DNA of 64,000 nt from Firmicutes bacterium AM41-11 (GTDB lineage Bacteria > Bacillota_I > Bacilli_A > Erysipelotrichales > Erysipelotrichaceae). Every line of letters begins with the position of its first letter. The first letter of the stretch is position 1. The position numbers were made by a program, and so were the translations under genes. Below the pieces are notes generated by a model. That model was not told where the DNA came from and searched no databases. It was given only the letters and a program-made list of their open reading frames with translations. The DNA is taken from contig QUIQ01000006.1 in assembly GCA_003480165.1 (NCBI GenBank), forward strand, positions 26,356-90,355, in the 5' to 3' direction. Of this stretch, positions 54,969 to 63,977 are shown piece by piece.

Positions 54969-56318
54969 GTGGAAGAACGCAGAGAAAAACGCAATATTCT
55001 TTATTTTATTATCAGTTATGTCATCAATAATTTAGCAAGCGGGGTTTTGTATGATACATTTGTGAATTATCTACAAGAAGCCCAAACTTCTATCGCAACC
55101 TCGTTTTGGGCTTTTTATGGGTACGCAACATTTATCAGTGCAGCTTTATTACTCTTTGTGCCAAAACTAGGTTATAAAAAACTCTTACTCTTTTGTTCTT
55201 TAGGAACAGCTTGTGCTTTTTTTGGCGCGGTATTTATGGATGCAAGCTGGGTCTTATATCTGGCAACTTTACTCGCTTTAACTGGGGTTCAGTTGCATTT
55301 TATTATGTTGAGTCCATTTGTAGCCTGTTATACGGAGCATTTGAAAAACGAGGAGATTCATTGGTATACCAGAGCCTATTATATGGGCTATATTGGGTAT
55401 TTTTTAGCCACCTATCTTGGTGGAGCATGTGTAGTAAAGGCTTTTTCCTTTGTCGCAAAGCTTACTTATGCCCAAGCCCAAGAAGCTACGCGCTATATGA
55501 CAAAGCTTTCACCCTATCTGCATCAGTGTTATATGGATGCTAATCGGATCGTTTTATTTGGCGTGGGGTGTATCGCTTTACTTTCCTTATTGCCGGTTCT
55601 CTGTATTAAGGAAAAACCGGAAGATTTTCAGATGGAACTTGCTCCCAAAATAACTTGGAAAGAAAAAATCAATGGTGCCAGACAATTGTTATTAAATCGG
55701 TTTTCGCGAGCTTATTTATTGTATTGGGCCTTGATTTCCTTTGCGATGGGTTTATTTACTTCGTATTATACGGTTTATCTAAATCGCAACTTACATATTG
55801 ATAAGGCGACCAGCTCACTCATGGTCTCGATTTCCTATGTGGCAATTGTCCTATTTATGTTCTTGACGCCAAAGTGTGCGAAACGTTTTGGCAAAGTAGG
55901 AACCATTTTCTTAACCGTTATGGCTTCGATTCCTTTTATGTTAGTGATAGGAAATGGAAATTGTTTTGGAAAATGGGTGGTTCCAATTGTCGGCGTTGCA
56001 CTCTTTGTTCGTGCCGGGCTGGCTAATCTATCGAGTCCTGTGGATAGTGCTTTATCCATGGATGTAATTCCGAAAGATTTACGACCTGTTTATACATCTG
56101 TAGTAAATTTTACGGCTGGTATTGTCAGTATCTTAAGTGGGCATTTTACGGGAAAAATCCTGTTTGTTCACCAGTCGGGCTATCAGCTTGCGTATTTTAT
56201 CGCAGCTGGATTATATGCGATTGCAGGTATTGTTCTCTATCGAGGACTGCATACCTTTAATCATAAAGAAAATAAAATTGTGAATGATGAGGGAGGAAAT
56301 GATGAACAATTTATTTAA
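54969..56318 (+). CDS. MFS transporter (first of a pair)
   Basis: 449 residues with about twelve membrane helices and a central cytoplasmic loop (KEKPEDFQMELAPKI... region). Weak major-facilitator hallmarks only; substrate unknown. Start is GTG 54969, eight bases after AGGAG; a second GTG at 54960 overlaps that site. The gene heads a three-gene operon (two MFS transporters and an X-Pro dipeptidyl-peptidase) and overlaps the next gene by 17 bases. Confidence 0.82.
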   Translation: MEERREKRNILYFIISYVINNLASGVLYDTFVNYLQEAQTSIATSFWAFYGYATFISAALLLFVPKLGYKKLLLFCSLGTACAFFGAVFMDASWVLYLATLLALTGVQLHFIMLSPFVACYTEHLKNEEIHWYTRAYYMGYIGYFLATYLGGACVVKAFSFVAKLTYAQAQEATRYMTKLSPYLHQCYMDANRIVLFGVGCIALLSLLPVLCIKEKPEDFQMELAPKITWKEKINGARQLLLNRFSRAYLLYWALISFAMGLFTSYYTVYLNRNLHIDKATSSLMVSISYVAIVLFMFLTPKCAKRFGKVGTIFLTVMASIPFMLVIGNGNCFGKWVVPIVGVALFVRAGLANLSSPVDSALSMDVIPKDLRPVYTSVVNFTAGIVSILSGHFTGKILFVHQSGYQLAYFIAAGLYAIAGIVLYRGLHTFNHKENKIVNDEGGNDEQFI

Positions 56319-57567
56319 AAAACTTGGTTTTGGCGATAAGATGGCCAAGAATTTCTGGGCCATTATTATTGTCGCATTTGGAGGGGCCATTATTTATGGC
56401 TTGCCTTATTTCCGTTTTGATTACTATGATGCATATTTAGCTACGTATCATTTAACCAATACCCAAATGGGTGTATTCGGAAGTATCTTAGGAATCTTTG
56501 GTATGATTTCGTATTTGTTTGGTGGAATTGTAGCGGACCGTTTTTCTACCAGAATGATCTTAACGGTTTCTTTGATTGGAACTGGTTTAGGTGGGTTTGT
56601 GCACTTATTGCCTTTGAATTACTATCAATTGTTGGTGCTTTATGCCTTCTGGGGTATTTCCAGCTTATTTGCGTTCTGGCCAGCTTGTGTAAAAGCCGTG
56701 CGCATTCTTTCGGGTTCTGATGATCAAGGAAAAGCGTATGGATTCTTTGAAGGTGGACGTGGTATTGGTGCGGCTTTAATGGCAATGGGTGCGGTTGTCG
56801 CATTCCGTGTTGGGATTGGCCAAATCGATAATGAAGTAGCCGGTATGAAAGCTGTAATTGTTTACTATTCTGTTTTAACGATTGCGATGGGAATCTTCTG
56901 CTTCTTTACTGTAAAAGATGGCCATATGGAAGCCAGTGATCGTATTTCTTTTAAAGGCATTGGACAAGTCTTGAAGATGCCAGCTGTTTGGATTATTAGT
57001 TTTGTGACATTCTGTAACTATGTATTCACTTTATCTTTGTATTACTTTACACCATATGCAACCTCTATCTTAGGCGCTACAGTTACTTTTGGTGCAACAC
57101 TTGCGGCTTTAAAACGTTGGTTCTCTTTATTTGGAAATATTGGTGGCGGTTTCTTCTCGGATAAGTTTGGAACCGGAAATGCCTTATTAATTTCATTTTT
57201 GATTATGGCTTTAGGAACCGTAGGTATCTTAGTATTACCAACGAATTCTGGATCCATTGCGATCTTTACGGTTTTATTTGTCTTAATTTACATCTTCTAT
57301 AATGTAAACTATGCACAAACATGGGCCATGATGGATGAAGGAGCAGTACCAGAAAAATATTCTGGAACCGCTGCCGGAATCATCTCTACGATTGGATACT
57401 TGCCAGAAATCTTTGTGTCCGTTTTAGCCGGGGTTATGATTGACCAAAATCCAGGTGTTGGTGGATATCGTGTCTTTTTTGGTTTCTTAGTTGTTATGTT
57501 GATCTTAGGGGCTTTCTTTGTCTTAGTTTGGAAGGCTTATTTGAAAAAACATCCGAAAGTAAAATAG
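56302..57567 (+). CDS. MFS transporter (second of a pair)
   Basis: 421 residues with twelve predicted helices. The MFS motif between helices 2 and 3 reads GGIVADRFSTRMIL, and the YAFWGISSLFAFWPACVKAV stretch is like the sugar-phosphate/oxalate-formate branch. ATG 56302 is preferred because GGGAGG lies 5 bases upstream. It differs from the first MFS gene, so this is not a simple duplication. The pepX-like gene follows the stop after one base. Confidence 0.85.
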   Translation: MNNLFKKLGFGDKMAKNFWAIIIVAFGGAIIYGLPYFRFDYYDAYLATYHLTNTQMGVFGSILGIFGMISYLFGGIVADRFSTRMILTVSLIGTGLGGFVHLLPLNYYQLLVLYAFWGISSLFAFWPACVKAVRILSGSDDQGKAYGFFEGGRGIGAALMAMGAVVAFRVGIGQIDNEVAGMKAVIVYYSVLTIAMGIFCFFTVKDGHMEASDRISFKGIGQVLKMPAVWIISFVTFCNYVFTLSLYYFTPYATSILGATVTFGATLAALKRWFSLFGNIGGGFFSDKFGTGNALLISFLIMALGTVGILVLPTNSGSIAIFTVLFVLIYIFYNVNYAQTWAMMDEGAVPEKYSGTAAGIISTIGYLPEIFVSVLAGVMIDQNPGVGGYRVFFGFLVVMLILGAFFVLVWKAYLKKHPKVK

Positions 57568-57568
57568 T

Positions 57569-59356
57569 ATGGAAACAGTGTTTGAAAGAGTGTTTGTCGA
57601 AACGCCAGTTGATACGGATCAAGATGGACAATACGATTTGATTGCGGTTTATATCAAACGTCCGAAACTTGATGAAAAAGTACCAGCTGTCTTTGTGGCC
57701 AATCCGTATATGTTACATTGTAATGAAGATTGGTACGACTTATACGATGTGAATACCGATATTCAAGCGTATCCAACCCAAGACATTTTCCAAGAAGAAA
57801 TTACGTTTCATCCCAAAAAGCCTGTAGTCTGTCCGAAAAAAGCCGTGAAAGAAACGGTTCTATCTAGTCCGTATCCCGAACCAGATTCCAGCGAGTATGA
57901 GTGTATTTCGGATTTATATGCGCATCTTTTAGAACGTGGCTATGCCGGTGTATTTAGTGGTGGACTTGGAACTAAGGGCAGTGATGGCTTAACTATTACA
58001 GGTAGTGAAGAAGAAGTGCTGGCTTTTAAATCCGTTATTGACTGGTTGAATGGTCGGGCACGGGCTTTTACCGATAAATCCCGAACCGTTCAAGTGCTGG
58101 CTGAATGGTGTACGGGATTGGTTGCGATGTCGGCTCGTTCATATCTTGGAACGATGTGTATTGGGGTAGCTGCAACGGGTGTAGAAGGTTTAAAGACCAT
58201 TCTTCCTGAGGCTGGTATTTCGAACTGGTATGAGTACTATCGTCACAATGGTTTGACTTTACCAGCTATGGACTGGCAAGGTGATGACTTAGATATTTTA
58301 GCGAAGTATTGTTTTTCACGGGCTTTAGATCCAGAAGATTTTGCTTCGATTCAACCTTTGTTTGAAGCAAGTCAAAAGGCTCTGCAAGAAGGTGAAGACA
58401 GAAGATCTGGTAACTACAATCGCTTTTGGGATGAACGAAATTACTTGCAGCATGCCGATCGAATCCAAGCATCAGTCTTTATCTTACAAGGTTTAAATGA
58501 TTGGAATGTGAAGCCAGATCAAGGAATTCGTTTGTTTGAAAAACTTCAGGAATTGGGGAAAGAGCGTATGATGCTCTTACATCAAGGTCAACATATCTAT
58601 ACCTATCATCTTGAAGGAAGCCCAACGCTTGCTTTGATTGATCGCTGGTTGGATTATTATCTAAAAGGAATCGATACAGGGATTCAAAACGAAGCGAAGA
58701 TCTATGTGGAAAATAATCTGGATCAAACGCAATGGATGCAAGAAAATGTATGGCCACCAAAAGGAAATAAAACGTATCGGATACCAGATCAAGGTATAAA
58801 ATCTATCATCGATGATTTATCGCAAACGGTGTATGATCGAAAAGAAAAGAATACCCAGGCATGGTTGGATGAATTGGTGCAAACCAAGAATGCCCATTCG
58901 CTTTCTTTTGATTTAGAAACAATGGAAAAGGATACGCGTTTTGCCGGTAGAGCAAAACTATCTTTTAAAGCTAAAATCCATCAGCCAACAGCTATTTTAA
59001 GTGCGATGCTTGTAGAAAAAGGAAAACAAGTTCGTTTGACATCTCAATTGGATGGCGACGAGAATACATCTTTTGTCTTTCAGATGGAGTCGGAACCATC
59101 GGATTATTTTGTGATTACCCGAGGATGGATGAATGCACAGAATCGTCTGAATAATTATGCAAAAGTGGCTATTGATCCCAATGCTTGGAATACCTATGCT
59201 TTTGAATTTGTAACGAATGATTATACCATTCCAGCTGGACATACCTTATCCTTGATTCTTTATGGAATGGATGTAGATCAAACGCAGTTGCCTACTACGG
59301 TTACCGAAATAGAAATAGATACAGCTTCTATAGTTTGTGATTGTCCAATTGATTAA
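57569..59356 (+). CDS. pepX: Xaa-Pro dipeptidyl-peptidase (S15 family)
   Basis: 595 residues, CocE/NonD superfamily. The nucleophile is Ser191 in ARSYLGTM (the usual GKSYLG varied), with GGLGTKGSDG before it. The Asp lies in GLNDWNVKPDQ and the His in HQGQHIYTYH, completing the triad. The C-terminal jelly-roll domain (from about 420) is present. It releases X-Pro dipeptides from peptides. No signal peptide. It is shorter than the 750-residue lactococcal PepX, as the N-terminal helical domain is missing. Confidence 0.82.
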   Translation: METVFERVFVETPVDTDQDGQYDLIAVYIKRPKLDEKVPAVFVANPYMLHCNEDWYDLYDVNTDIQAYPTQDIFQEEITFHPKKPVVCPKKAVKETVLSSPYPEPDSSEYECISDLYAHLLERGYAGVFSGGLGTKGSDGLTITGSEEEVLAFKSVIDWLNGRARAFTDKSRTVQVLAEWCTGLVAMSARSYLGTMCIGVAATGVEGLKTILPEAGISNWYEYYRHNGLTLPAMDWQGDDLDILAKYCFSRALDPEDFASIQPLFEASQKALQEGEDRRSGNYNRFWDERNYLQHADRIQASVFILQGLNDWNVKPDQGIRLFEKLQELGKERMMLLHQGQHIYTYHLEGSPTLALIDRWLDYYLKGIDTGIQNEAKIYVENNLDQTQWMQENVWPPKGNKTYRIPDQGIKSIIDDLSQTVYDRKEKNTQAWLDELVQTKNAHSLSFDLETMEKDTRFAGRAKLSFKAKIHQPTAILSAMLVEKGKQVRLTSQLDGDENTSFVFQMESEPSDYFVITRGWMNAQNRLNNYAKVAIDPNAWNTYAFEFVTNDYTIPAGHTLSLILYGMDVDQTQLPTTVTEIEIDTASIVCDCPID

Positions 59357-59362
59357 AAAAAC

Positions 59363-59398
59363 GGTTCGAATCCTGTAAAAGGAATTCGAACCTTTTTA
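59363..59398. terminator. Bidirectional terminator between pepX and the EamA gene
   Basis: GGTTCGAATCC (59363-59373) pairs with GGAATTCGAACC (59381-59392) around TGTAAAA. TTTTT follows on the plus strand and a T-run on the minus strand. Confidence 0.85.
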
Positions 59399-60274
59399 AA
59401 TGCTTGGTTTAAATGAAACTTGACTGATCGCAATCGCAAAGAACATTACTAGACAGCCTATTAACTCAATAGGCGTTAAGCGTTGGCCTAAAAGCATCCA
59501 TCCGCCTAATGCGGAGAAGACACTCTCTAAACACATGGCCAAAGAGGCAATGCTCGGATTTAAATTTTTCTGTCCAACGATTTGTAAGGTGTAGGCAATA
59601 CCAGTAGAAAAAACACCTGCATAAAGAATAGGAATGATTGTTTGGCGTAAATTCTGAATGGTCATTGGTTCAAATGCCATGCAGATAGTCGCAAAGATAG
59701 CACAGAAGAAAAATTGGATTTCCGATAAAAGAATCGGATGACAAGTTTCCACAAAATGATTGACGGCAAGAATTTGCAGGGCAAATAAGAAGGCACAGAT
59801 CAACGTATAGAAATCACCTTTGGTGATATTATCTATCGATCCATGGATGCATAAACAATATAAGCCAATCAAACCGATGAATATGGATGCCCAAGTTTGT
59901 TTACTTGGTTTGTGGCCAATAAATACCGAGAAGATAGGTACGATTAACATGTATAAGGCTGTGATAAATCCTGATTTTGCGGTTGTGGTATATTTGATGC
60001 CGATTTGTTGGGCAACGGAAGCGCTAAAAAGAAAGAACCCACAGCAGAATCCGGCTAAGAGCAATTGTTTCTTTTGTTCTTTGTTTAAAGGATTTTTTGA
60101 TAAAGTGTGGATAAATAGAGGCACTATTGCTAGGACGCCCAGCCAACTGCGGGTGGCTAAAAAGGTAAATGGACCAACAAGATTGGCGCCAATACTTTGG
60201 GCAACAAAAGCCATTCCCCAGATAAGAGCAGTCAGAATCAATAAGCCTAAGTGAAACCATTCATTACTTTTCAT
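59396..60274 (-). CDS. EamA/DMT-family permease
   Basis: 292 residues, ten helices in two EamA repeats. Each repeat keeps the family pattern, for example WGMAFVAQSIGANLVGPFTFLATRSW and SIASLAMCLESVFSALGGWMLLGQRL, near the start and end. Substrate unknown. Start at ATG 60274, eight bases after the stop of the upstream gene. TATAAT lies seven bases before the ATG on the minus strand but without a good -35 box; co-transcription with the upstream gene is more likely. Confidence 0.82.
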   Translation of the reverse strand: MKSNEWFHLGLLILTALIWGMAFVAQSIGANLVGPFTFLATRSWLGVLAIVPLFIHTLSKNPLNKEQKKQLLLAGFCCGFFLFSASVAQQIGIKYTTTAKSGFITALYMLIVPIFSVFIGHKPSKQTWASIFIGLIGLYCLCIHGSIDNITKGDFYTLICAFLFALQILAVNHFVETCHPILLSEIQFFFCAIFATICMAFEPMTIQNLRQTIIPILYAGVFSTGIAYTLQIVGQKNLNPSIASLAMCLESVFSALGGWMLLGQRLTPIELIGCLVMFFAIAISQVSFKPSI

Positions 60275-60282
60275 ACGCTGTA

Positions 60283-61197
60283 TTATAGCATAGGGAAAAA
60301 GATTGTACATACCAAAGGAATGGCAATCATAGAGCCCAGCGTGGTTAGAAATACATTCGCATTGGCGATTTCTTTATGATAATTATATTGATTGGCAATG
60401 ATGCTGACCATAGCGGCGGTTGGCATAGCACCTGACAAAACAAGGAGTTGTTTTAACAACATGGTGCATGGTATAACCTTCGCAAACAAGAAAAAGAGAA
60501 TAGGGCAGGCAATCAGTTTGATAAAGGTATAGAAATAATTTTTCCGGTTTTTAAAGACAATGGATAAAGGAATAAAGCTTAAGGAAATTCCAATCACTAA
60601 CATACTTAAAGGAATGGATGCGTTGCCTAACTGGGTACAGATATAACTAAGTACTTCAGGTAGTTGCCAATGGAAATAGTAAATGCCTAAAGCCAGGATA
60701 GAAGCAATTAAACCAGGATTAAAAAGTTCTGCCATGGAGAGTTTGGAGTTTTTCTGGACTTGTTTGATGCCATAAATATAGAAAATGATATTAAATGGCA
60801 TATGTAGAACGGAAAACACAAACATCGCAAAGTCACCAAATAGAGCACGTACAATGGGAAATCCGATGAATCCTGTATTGGCAAAGATACAAACGAGTTT
60901 ATAGATGTTGTGTTCTTCTTTTTTGATAGAAAAGAAGAGCTCAGCTACTAAAATGGAGACAATATATAAAACCCAGCCAATCCAGATAGCTTGATTCACA
61001 ATGGAACTATCTTGGGATTGTGGGGTATCAAGCACGGCGGCAATGATGAGGCAAGGGTTTAATACCGAAGCAATTAACCAGGAAATCTGGTTGTTGCCGC
61101 TTTCATTGACGTGTTTGGTCTTGCCGATAAACCACCCGATGCAAAGCAGCGCAAATAATTCCAACATTGTTTTACAGAGTACAAAAAAATCAATCAT
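60283..61197 (-). CDS. AEC-family transporter
   Basis: 304 residues with ten hydrophobic helices, typical of the auxin-efflux-carrier family: LFALLCIGWFIGKTKHVNESGNNQIS at the start, FIGFPIVRALFGD, the ASIPLSMLVIGISLSFIPL cross-over, and LSGAMPTAAMVSIIANQYN. Bacterial relatives export or import organic acids such as malate. It appears to form an operon with the EamA gene. Confidence 0.85.
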   Translation of the reverse strand: MIDFFVLCKTMLELFALLCIGWFIGKTKHVNESGNNQISWLIASVLNPCLIIAAVLDTPQSQDSSIVNQAIWIGWVLYIVSILVAELFFSIKKEEHNIYKLVCIFANTGFIGFPIVRALFGDFAMFVFSVLHMPFNIIFYIYGIKQVQKNSKLSMAELFNPGLIASILALGIYYFHWQLPEVLSYICTQLGNASIPLSMLVIGISLSFIPLSIVFKNRKNYFYTFIKLIACPILFFLFAKVIPCTMLLKQLLVLSGAMPTAAMVSIIANQYNYHKEIANANVFLTTLGSMIAIPLVCTIFFPML

Positions 61198-61287
61198 AAA
61201 GTTATTTTAACGAATTTTGGGGATAAAAACAGAGAAAATTGAAATTCTTACTAAACCGCTTTCTTATCGAAAAAAAGTGATTATTTT

Positions 61288-61316
61288 TTGGTGAATCGAA
61301 ACTTTTAGTGTAAACT
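61288..61316 (+). promoter_or_regulatory. Promoter of the DUF349 gene
   Basis: TTGGTG (61288-61293), 17 bases, TAAACT (61311-61316), about 49 bases before the start codon. Confidence 0.5.
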
Positions 61317-61364
61317 AGAGGTGTATATAGATTCTTTTTTAGCTATGGGATTGAGGTGTTATTT

Positions 61365-62525
61365 ATGGAGAAGGATTACGAAGAAATGATGGAAGAATTT
61401 GATGATATGGATGCGGATATCGAAGCCAAAAAAGTTTTGATTGAAGAAGCCAAACAAATTGATGAATCGCAAGATTGGAATGCGGTTTCAAGAACCATCA
61501 ATGATTTAAAACGACGTTGGAAGAAAATTCATTATTCAGATTCAGTATATGAAGATCAATTGCGTGATGAATTTGAAGGAATTATTGACAAATTCTATGC
61601 CAAACGTGATGAATTATATGATGAAAATAAAAAATTAAAAGAACAATTAATTGAAAAAGCCAAAGAAGTTTCCGAATCCGATCAATGGAAAGAAGCTACG
61701 GAAACCGTTAAAGACTTGATGGAAGAATGGAAAAAGATTGGTACAGCTGGTCGTCAAACCGATGATGAGTTGTGGGATCGTTTTAATGAAGCACGTCAAA
61801 AATTCTATGATCGTAAACATGATCATTGGAAAGCTATGAACGATCGTTTTAGCGAAGTCAAAGATATTAAGAAGGATTTAATTGAAAAAGCGAAAGCTTT
61901 ACAAGATTCTGACCAATGGAAAGCAACTTCGGATAAATATCGTGATTTAATGGATGAATGGAAATCAGCTGGTAGTGCTGGCCGTGAATATGAAGATGCT
62001 TTATGGCAATCTTTCTGTGAAGCCCGCCAAGTTTTCTATGATCGTCGTAACGAACATTTTGAACAATTGCATGCCCGCCAAGAAGAAAACTATGAAAAGA
62101 AAAAACAATTGGTTCAACACGCTGGATTAATTGCCGGAACAGCTTCTTATACGCGTGAAAACACAGAAACTATGAAAAACTTAAGTGTTCAATGGAAAGA
62201 AATTGGTTCTTGTGGACGTGACAAAGAAAATGAAATTTGGACTTCTTTCCGTACAAAGATGGATGATTATTTTGATGGCTTACGTGCTTTCAATGACCAA
62301 AAACATGAAGATTGGTTAGAACGTATGAAGGATACAATTGCTCATAAGAATGAACAAATCGCCAATCAAAAACGTCAAATTCAACGTTTAAATGATGATA
62401 TGAATGGTTTGGTCAGTGAATCTGATTTAGGTGACATGGAACAAGAAATCCAACAAAAAGAAAAATTCATTTCTCAATTAGAAAAAGAAATTGAAGATAT
62501 TGAATCAAAAATCAACGAAGGGTAA
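61365..62525 (+). CDS. DUF349-repeat coiled-coil protein
   Basis: 386 residues, strongly acidic and basic, almost all helical. At least four DUF349 repeats of about 72-75 residues are visible, each with a W-K-x-A or DW-NAV start, the LM-EWK core and GSAGR or GTAGR (for example VKDLMEEWKKIGTAGRQTDDELW and YRDLMDEWKSAGSAGREYEDALW). A final coiled coil ends the protein. The E. coli relative, YgjD-unrelated, has no firm biochemical role. ATG 61365 follows GAGGTG; a GTG at 61356 is inside that site. Function unknown. Confidence 0.78.
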   Translation: MEKDYEEMMEEFDDMDADIEAKKVLIEEAKQIDESQDWNAVSRTINDLKRRWKKIHYSDSVYEDQLRDEFEGIIDKFYAKRDELYDENKKLKEQLIEKAKEVSESDQWKEATETVKDLMEEWKKIGTAGRQTDDELWDRFNEARQKFYDRKHDHWKAMNDRFSEVKDIKKDLIEKAKALQDSDQWKATSDKYRDLMDEWKSAGSAGREYEDALWQSFCEARQVFYDRRNEHFEQLHARQEENYEKKKQLVQHAGLIAGTASYTRENTETMKNLSVQWKEIGSCGRDKENEIWTSFRTKMDDYFDGLRAFNDQKHEDWLERMKDTIAHKNEQIANQKRQIQRLNDDMNGLVSESDLGDMEQEIQQKEKFISQLEKEIEDIESKINEG

Positions 62526-62543
62526 GCAGATGCTTACTCTTTT
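62522..62543 (+). terminator. Weak hairpin between the DUF349 and flavin-reductase genes
   Basis: GTAAGC pairs with GCTTAC around AGAT, then TCTTTT; it may reduce readthrough. Confidence 0.4.
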
Positions 62544-62557
62544 CCATAGGAGGAAAT

Positions 62558-63085
62558 ATGAAAGATATAAAAGTGAGTGAAGTTGCCCCAAAGATGATTG
62601 AGGCATTGCCAAAAGGAATCTTGTTGAATTCAAAGTCGGATAAATTTAACAGTATGGTTATTGGATGGGGTGTTATTGGTGTAAACTGGAGTACGCCAAT
62701 TGTGACAGTTTTTGTTCGTGAACATCGTTATACACGTCATCAATTGGATGAAAATCCAGAATTTACTTTGAGTATCCCATTAGAGGGTGTTAATCCAACG
62801 ATTCAACATGTTTGTGGTTCTATTAGTGGTCGAGATGTAGATAAAGAAAAAGAAGCCAACTTAACCCTAGTCGATGCCCGAAAAGTTTCGGTTCCTGCTG
62901 TAAAAGAATATCCGTTAACGTTAGAATGTAAAATCATTCAAAAACAACCAATGGATCTTTCGACATTGGATGCTACTTTCTTGAAGTATTATCCAAAAGA
63001 TGTAGATGGCCTGGATATTGGAAGCAATCAAGATACCCATATTGCCTATACAGCTGAAATCGTTGCAAGTTATATAATTGATTAA
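62558..63085 (+). CDS. Flavin reductase-like FMN-binding protein
   Basis: 175 residues with the split-barrel flavin-reductase fold: the opening LPKGILLNSKSDKFNSMVIGWGVIGVNWSTPIVTVFVREHRYT and TLSIPLEG, typical of flavin reductase domain proteins that bind FMN. CGSISGRDVDKEKEANL follows in the middle. It has the strong AGGAGG site. Exact partner unknown. Confidence 0.85.
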   Translation: MKDIKVSEVAPKMIEALPKGILLNSKSDKFNSMVIGWGVIGVNWSTPIVTVFVREHRYTRHQLDENPEFTLSIPLEGVNPTIQHVCGSISGRDVDKEKEANLTLVDARKVSVPAVKEYPLTLECKIIQKQPMDLSTLDATFLKYYPKDVDGLDIGSNQDTHIAYTAEIVASYIID

Positions 63086-63112
63086 AAATTGTAACGATTT
63101 TCTAATACACAT

Positions 63113-63160
63113 AGAGCCTTTCCTATACACTCGATAGACTGTATAAGAAAGGCTCTTTTT
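63113..63160 (+). terminator. Strong terminator after the flavin reductase gene
   Basis: AGAGCCTTTC-TATACA pairs with TGTATA-GAAAGGCTCT (one unpaired base each side), followed by TTTTT. Confidence 0.9.
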
Positions 63161-63184
63161 GTTCTTGGATGAAAATCTTTATTT

Positions 63185-63553
63185 TTAAAAATCTTCATCG
63201 ACCGGATAGGTATTTTTCATATCCTCTTCGGTAAATTTTTTGATGACGATGTCATCATCAAAAATCGGATGAGGAAGTTCACTTGGCTTTACTTCTTGAT
63301 TTGTGCAGGTTTGTGCCTTCTTGATTTCTTCGATTATCCATAAAATTAAGGCGATGATTGTTTTCAGTATACTTAGTGCAATGGAACAGAAGACGACCCA
63401 TCCTACATAAAACAGTATTGCGCATAGAATCGTATAAGAAATTGGAAAGTTTCCTTTGATTAAAAAGTAGGATTCGAGAATAGTAATAGCGATTGCCATC
63501 AAAGTTGCACTTGAGATATTTCTTTTCGTATTTTCAATAATATTATCAAACAT
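63185..63553 (-). CDS. Small membrane protein of unknown function
   Basis: 122 residues with a pair of hydrophobic segments (about 15-35 and 40-75) and an acidic C-terminus rich in Asp/Glu (ending TYPVDEDF). ATG 63553 is set by AAGGAGGAAATAA; the frame also opens upstream. It follows the next minus-strand gene by 16 bases and is probably in one unit with it. No family recognised. Confidence 0.6.
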   Translation of the reverse strand: MFDNIIENTKRNISSATLMAIAITILESYFLIKGNFPISYTILCAILFYVGWVVFCSIALSILKTIIALILWIIEEIKKAQTCTNQEVKPSELPHPIFDDDIVIKKFTEEDMKNTYPVDEDF

Positions 63554-63569
63554 TTTTATTTCCTCCTTT

Positions 63570-63977
63570 TTAGTATCTGTCATACCAACGGGTTTCGTAT
63601 TCTACTCGTCTGTTGCCATCAAAGACAAATGCGAGACCGATGATGGCGATAAGTAGCATTACGATGGATACTCCATAAATATAGAATATTTGTAGAAGTC
63701 GATAGGTTGTTCTAATCCAAAATGGGGTTTGTGGCATAAACCAGAACATTATATTTCTCATATCCAAGTTATTTATCTGAGAATTTGAGATAAAATAATC
63801 AAGATTATCGATAAAATGAATAGAGTCATCTTTTCCATTTACAAAATTTAGTACTTTTATATCAATAAATTTCATTACATAATATAGTGCTATGGCTAGA
63901 ATAATGGTGCCAATCAATGTTCCAAGTTCTATTAAAAATTTTTCTTTTTTATTCCCGAATTTACAATCTAAATGCAA
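63570..63977 (-). CDS. Small membrane protein of unknown function, start unclear
   Basis: At most 135 residues with two hydrophobic segments (about 18-38 and 98-122) and a polar part between. The only possible start near the 5' end is TTG 63977 without any ribosome binding site; an in-frame TGA stands 6 bases before it, next to a run of eight or more T on the minus strand. The gene may start further in, or be broken by a shift in that run; its upstream side is cut by the window edge. No family recognised. Confidence 0.45.
   Translation of the reverse strand: MHLDCKFGNKKEKFLIELGTLIGTIILAIALYYVMKFIDIKVLNFVNGKDDSIHFIDNLDYFISNSQINNLDMRNIMFWFMPQTPFWIRTTYRLLQIFYIYGVSIVMLLIAIIGLAFVFDGNRRVEYETRWYDRY

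Noticed and set aside
60274-60300. TATAAT 7 bases before the EamA start as a second leaderless promoter
   Set aside because: No -35 box stands 16-18 bases upstream, and the gene is 8 bases from the stop of a same-strand gene, so simple co-transcription is enough.
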